Part shown: positions 62,031 through 64,000 of the stretch, in pieces
How the letters are laid out: each line of letters begins with the position of its first letter
How positions within the stretch are numbered: the stretch's first letter is position 1
Assembly (NCBI GenBank): GCA_021787845.1
Contig: JAJYLH010000028.1
Location: 1-64,000, forward strand
Length of the DNA stretch: 64,000 nucleotides
Direction of reading: 5' to 3'
From: Myxococcales bacterium
GTDB lineage: Bacteria > Myxococcota > Myxococcia > Myxococcales > JAJYLH01
Program-made: the position numbers and the translations under genes
The notes under the pieces: model-generated
Told to the model about the DNA's origin: nothing
What the model saw: only the letters and a program-made list of their open reading frames with translations
Database searches by the model: none

Positions 62031-64000
62031 TGCTCACCGATAGCCAGAACAAGGCCATCGCCCATTCCCAGAGCAACCTCCAGCTCATCGCTTGCGCTGG
62101 CTCCGGGAAGACGGAGGTCGTGGCCCGCCACGTCGCGAACTTGCTCGATCCCAAGGGCAAGGTGAAGGCGAGGCCGGCGAACATCATCGCCTTCACCTTC
62201 ACCGACAAGGCCGCGGCGGAGCTGAAAGAGCGCATCGTTACCCGCTGTCGCGAGCAGAACGGCGAGATGGAAGGCATGGCCGAGCTCTTCGTCGGCACCA
62301 TCCACGCCTTCTGTCTGGAGCTTCTCAAGACCGAAGTTCCCCGATTCCTCAAGTACGAGGTGCTCAACGAGGTCCAGCAAGCGCTCTTCATCGACCGTCA
62401 CAGCAAGCAGAGCGGCTTGACAACCAGCACCGATCTCCAAGGCCAGGTGCTTCACCGCTACACGGACACGGACCGATACATCGGCGCGCTCGCCATCCTA
62501 CGCGAGGCGGAGCTGAAGGATCGCGAGTTGGCCGGCAACTCCATCGTGGATGGGCTCAAGGGCTACCGAACGCTGCTGGACGAGAAGCATAGCTTCGACT
62601 ACTCGTCTATTCTTGCAGAAGCGGTGCACGCGTTGATCAAGGACGGCGCGATGAAGGACCGGCTTCGGGAGCGCGTCCGCCACGTCATCGTCGACGAGTA
62701 CCAGGACGTCAACCCGGTGCAGGAAGCCATCGTCAAGCTGCTGGCGAAGCTCGGCGCGAGAATATGCGTGGTCGGCGACGACGATCAGACCATCTACCAG
62801 TGGCGCGGCAGCGACGTGGACAACATCCTCACGTTCCAGAAGCGGTATCCGCCGGTAGAGCAGATCAAGCTGGAAGAGAATTTCCGGTCGAGCATCGGCA
62901 TCGTCGAAACCGCTCGCGAGTTCATCGCCCAGAACGCGGAGCGGCTCGAAAAGGCGATGAAGCCGACGGACGTTCAAGACTTTGAGCCCGGCGACATCAT
63001 CGCGCTGGGATTTCAGGACCCCGACGCGGAGGCCGAGTACATCGCCAAGACCATGAAGTCTCTGCACGGCCTCGCGTTTCGGGACAAGGAAGCGAAACGC
63101 GGCCTGGCGTGGTCAGACATGGCCGTGCTTCTGCGTAGCGTGCGCAAGAACGGAGAGCCGATCACGCGCGCGCTGCACGAGGCCGGTATCCCGTTCGTCG
63201 TCGGGGGCATGAACAACCTCTTCTCTCGACCAGAAGCGGAAGCCGCCCGGCAAACGTTCTATTTTATCGGCAGGCGCGCGAGCGAGGCCGACCTGCGAAA
63301 GGCTTGGAAGGAGGCGAACCTCGGCATCGCGAAGAAGGCGCTCGACAAAGCGATCGCCGACGCGACGCAGACGCACGATTCCCTCGACGTCAAGGACGCG
63401 AAGCGGTTCGGGTTCTACAACCTCCAGCGCCAGTTCCTCGCGTTCATCGAGAAGCTAGGGTTACGCGAGGAGACGGTTCCCGATGGACGTGGCGAAGTGG
63501 TCTTCTACAACCTCGGGAAGTTCAGTCAGCTCATCTCGGACTTCGAGACCATCCACTTCAAGTCATCGCCTGCCGCCAAGTACGACGCGTTCTGCGACTT
63601 CCTTCAGTATCGGGCAGAGACCGCCTACCCCGAGGGCTGGCAGGACACGCAGTACGCGACCCCGGACGCCGTGCAGATCATGACGGTCCACCAAGCCAAA
63701 GGCCGCGAGTGGCCGGCGGTGTTCATCCCGGCGCTCCTGCGTAACCGATTCCCCTCCCAGAAGATCGGTGGGAAGGGCGTCTGGCACCTGCTACCGCGCC
63801 AAGCGGTGCGCGGGCAGGCTCGGTACGAGGGAACCACCGAGGACGAGCGGCGCCTCTTCTACGTCGCGATGACCCGGGCGCAGAAGTTCCTCCATTTCAC
63901 CTGGGCACCCATTCCCGGGAACACGCATGCTCAGTACGCGTCCGAGTTCTGGGGGGACGTGCTGAAGTCGAAGTACGTCAAGCGCCGTCCGCCCGACTAC
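62027..64000 (+). CDS. UvrD/Rep-family superfamily-1 helicase (runs off the window)
   Basis: At least 658 residues are visible, open to the window end. All SF1A motifs are present in order: Walker A ACAGSGKTEVVARH, Ia AFTFTDKAAAELKER, II VIVDEYQDVNPVQEA, III GDDDQTIYQWRG, IV KLEENFRSS, V MTVHQAKGREWPAVFIP and VI RRLFYVAMTRAQ. It is a 3'-5' DNA helicase. It starts at ATG 62027 (MMLTDSQNKAIAHSQ) overlapping radC. UvrD-like helicases coupled to other DNA genes include repair enzymes and subunits of defence systems such as the GajB type; which applies cannot be told from the visible part. Confidence 0.94.
   Translation, partial: MMLTDSQNKAIAHSQSNLQLIACAGSGKTEVVARHVANLLDPKGKVKARPANIIAFTFTDKAAAELKERIVTRCREQNGEMEGMAELFVGTIHAFCLELLKTEVPRFLKYEVLNEVQQALFIDRHSKQSGLTTSTDLQGQVLHRYTDTDRYIGALAILREAELKDRELAGNSIVDGLKGYRTLLDEKHSFDYSSILAEAVHALIKDGAMKDRLRERVRHVIVDEYQDVNPVQEAIVKLLAKLGARICVVGDDDQTIYQWRGSDVDNILTFQKRYPPVEQIKLEENFRSSIGIVETAREFIAQNAERLEKAMKPTDVQDFEPGDIIALGFQDPDAEAEYIAKTMKSLHGLAFRDKEAKRGLAWSDMAVLLRSVRKNGEPITRALHEAGIPFVVGGMNNLFSRPEAEAARQTFYFIGRRASEADLRKAWKEANLGIAKKALDKAIADATQTHDSLDVKDAKRFGFYNLQRQFLAFIEKLGLREETVPDGRGEVVFYNLGKFSQLISDFETIHFKSSPAAKYDAFCDFLQYRAETAYPEGWQDTQYATPDAVQIMTVHQAKGREWPAVFIPALLRNRFPSQKIGGKGVWHLLPRQAVRGQARYEGTTEDERRLFYVAMTRAQKFLHFTWAPIPGNTHAQYASEFWGDVLKSKYVKRRPPDY

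Overview
The window is a high-GC chromosomal segment (third codon positions are overwhelmingly G or C) that looks like a Myxococcota or 'Deltaproteobacteria'-type organism. Pointers are the many small lipoproteins with Gly/Ser/Asp linkers, a C-terminal sorting tail of the MYXO-CTERM type near 7.1 kb, a Hdr/Qmo-type redox cluster, and very repeat-rich intergenic DNA. No rRNA, tRNA, CRISPR, prophage or transposase gene was recognised.

Layout. 0-6.3 kb: a membrane sensor kinase, a phosphate-type binding protein with an outer-membrane porin-like protein, then a response regulator and a REC-PAS-kinase protein in tandem. 6.6-18 kb: surface and lipoprotein genes (a three-gene lipoprotein cluster with a frameshifted MYXO-CTERM protein, a 1058-residue NHL/IPT surface lipoprotein, a LuxR-type regulator, a lipase, a TraB/ChaN-like lipoprotein and a BNR-propeller lipoprotein). 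18.6-26.5 kb: a minus-strand redox/sulfur-carrier cluster (TusA, MvhD-like, HdrA with an embedded GltD module, a second HdrA, a small winged-helix-like protein, a QmoC-like membrane subunit, DsrE2). 27-34.4 kb: FtsK, a rhodanese-MauE pair, and an ArsR-methyltransferase regulator overlapping ahcY. 34.5-36.6 kb: TonB-ExbD-ExbB. 37-47.3 kb: a Cys-rich lipoprotein, an old-yellow-enzyme-type oxidoreductase, a SerA-like dehydrogenase, two polysaccharide glycosyltransferases, and a SGNH hydrolase / DUF5946 / radical-SAM-SEC-C operon. 47.5-60.8 kb: a 1674-residue secreted protein built of Cys-pair modules, overlapping an alpha-2-macroglobulin gene followed by PBP1C. 61.3-64 kb: RadC overlapping a UvrD-type helicase that runs off the window.

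How the genes work together. The Hdr/Qmo-like genes would form a flavin/FeS complex that exchanges electrons between NAD(P)H (GltD module) and the membrane quinone pool (QmoC-like subunit). TusA and DsrE2, which bracket the cluster, suggest that protein-bound persulfide sulfur is the substrate or product; this is inference. The A2M-PBP1C pair is a known periplasmic protease-trap and cell-wall repair unit, here extended by a giant co-translated partner.

The other striking aspect is repeat DNA. At least six dispersed palindromic or inverted-repeat families fill nearly every intergenic gap. Two have inserted in frame inside conserved enzymes (HdrA2 and PBP1C). There are three tandem arrays (43, 65 and 28 bp) and a 9-bp-phased GATC-rich repeat at four intergenic sites between 34 and 44.5 kb.
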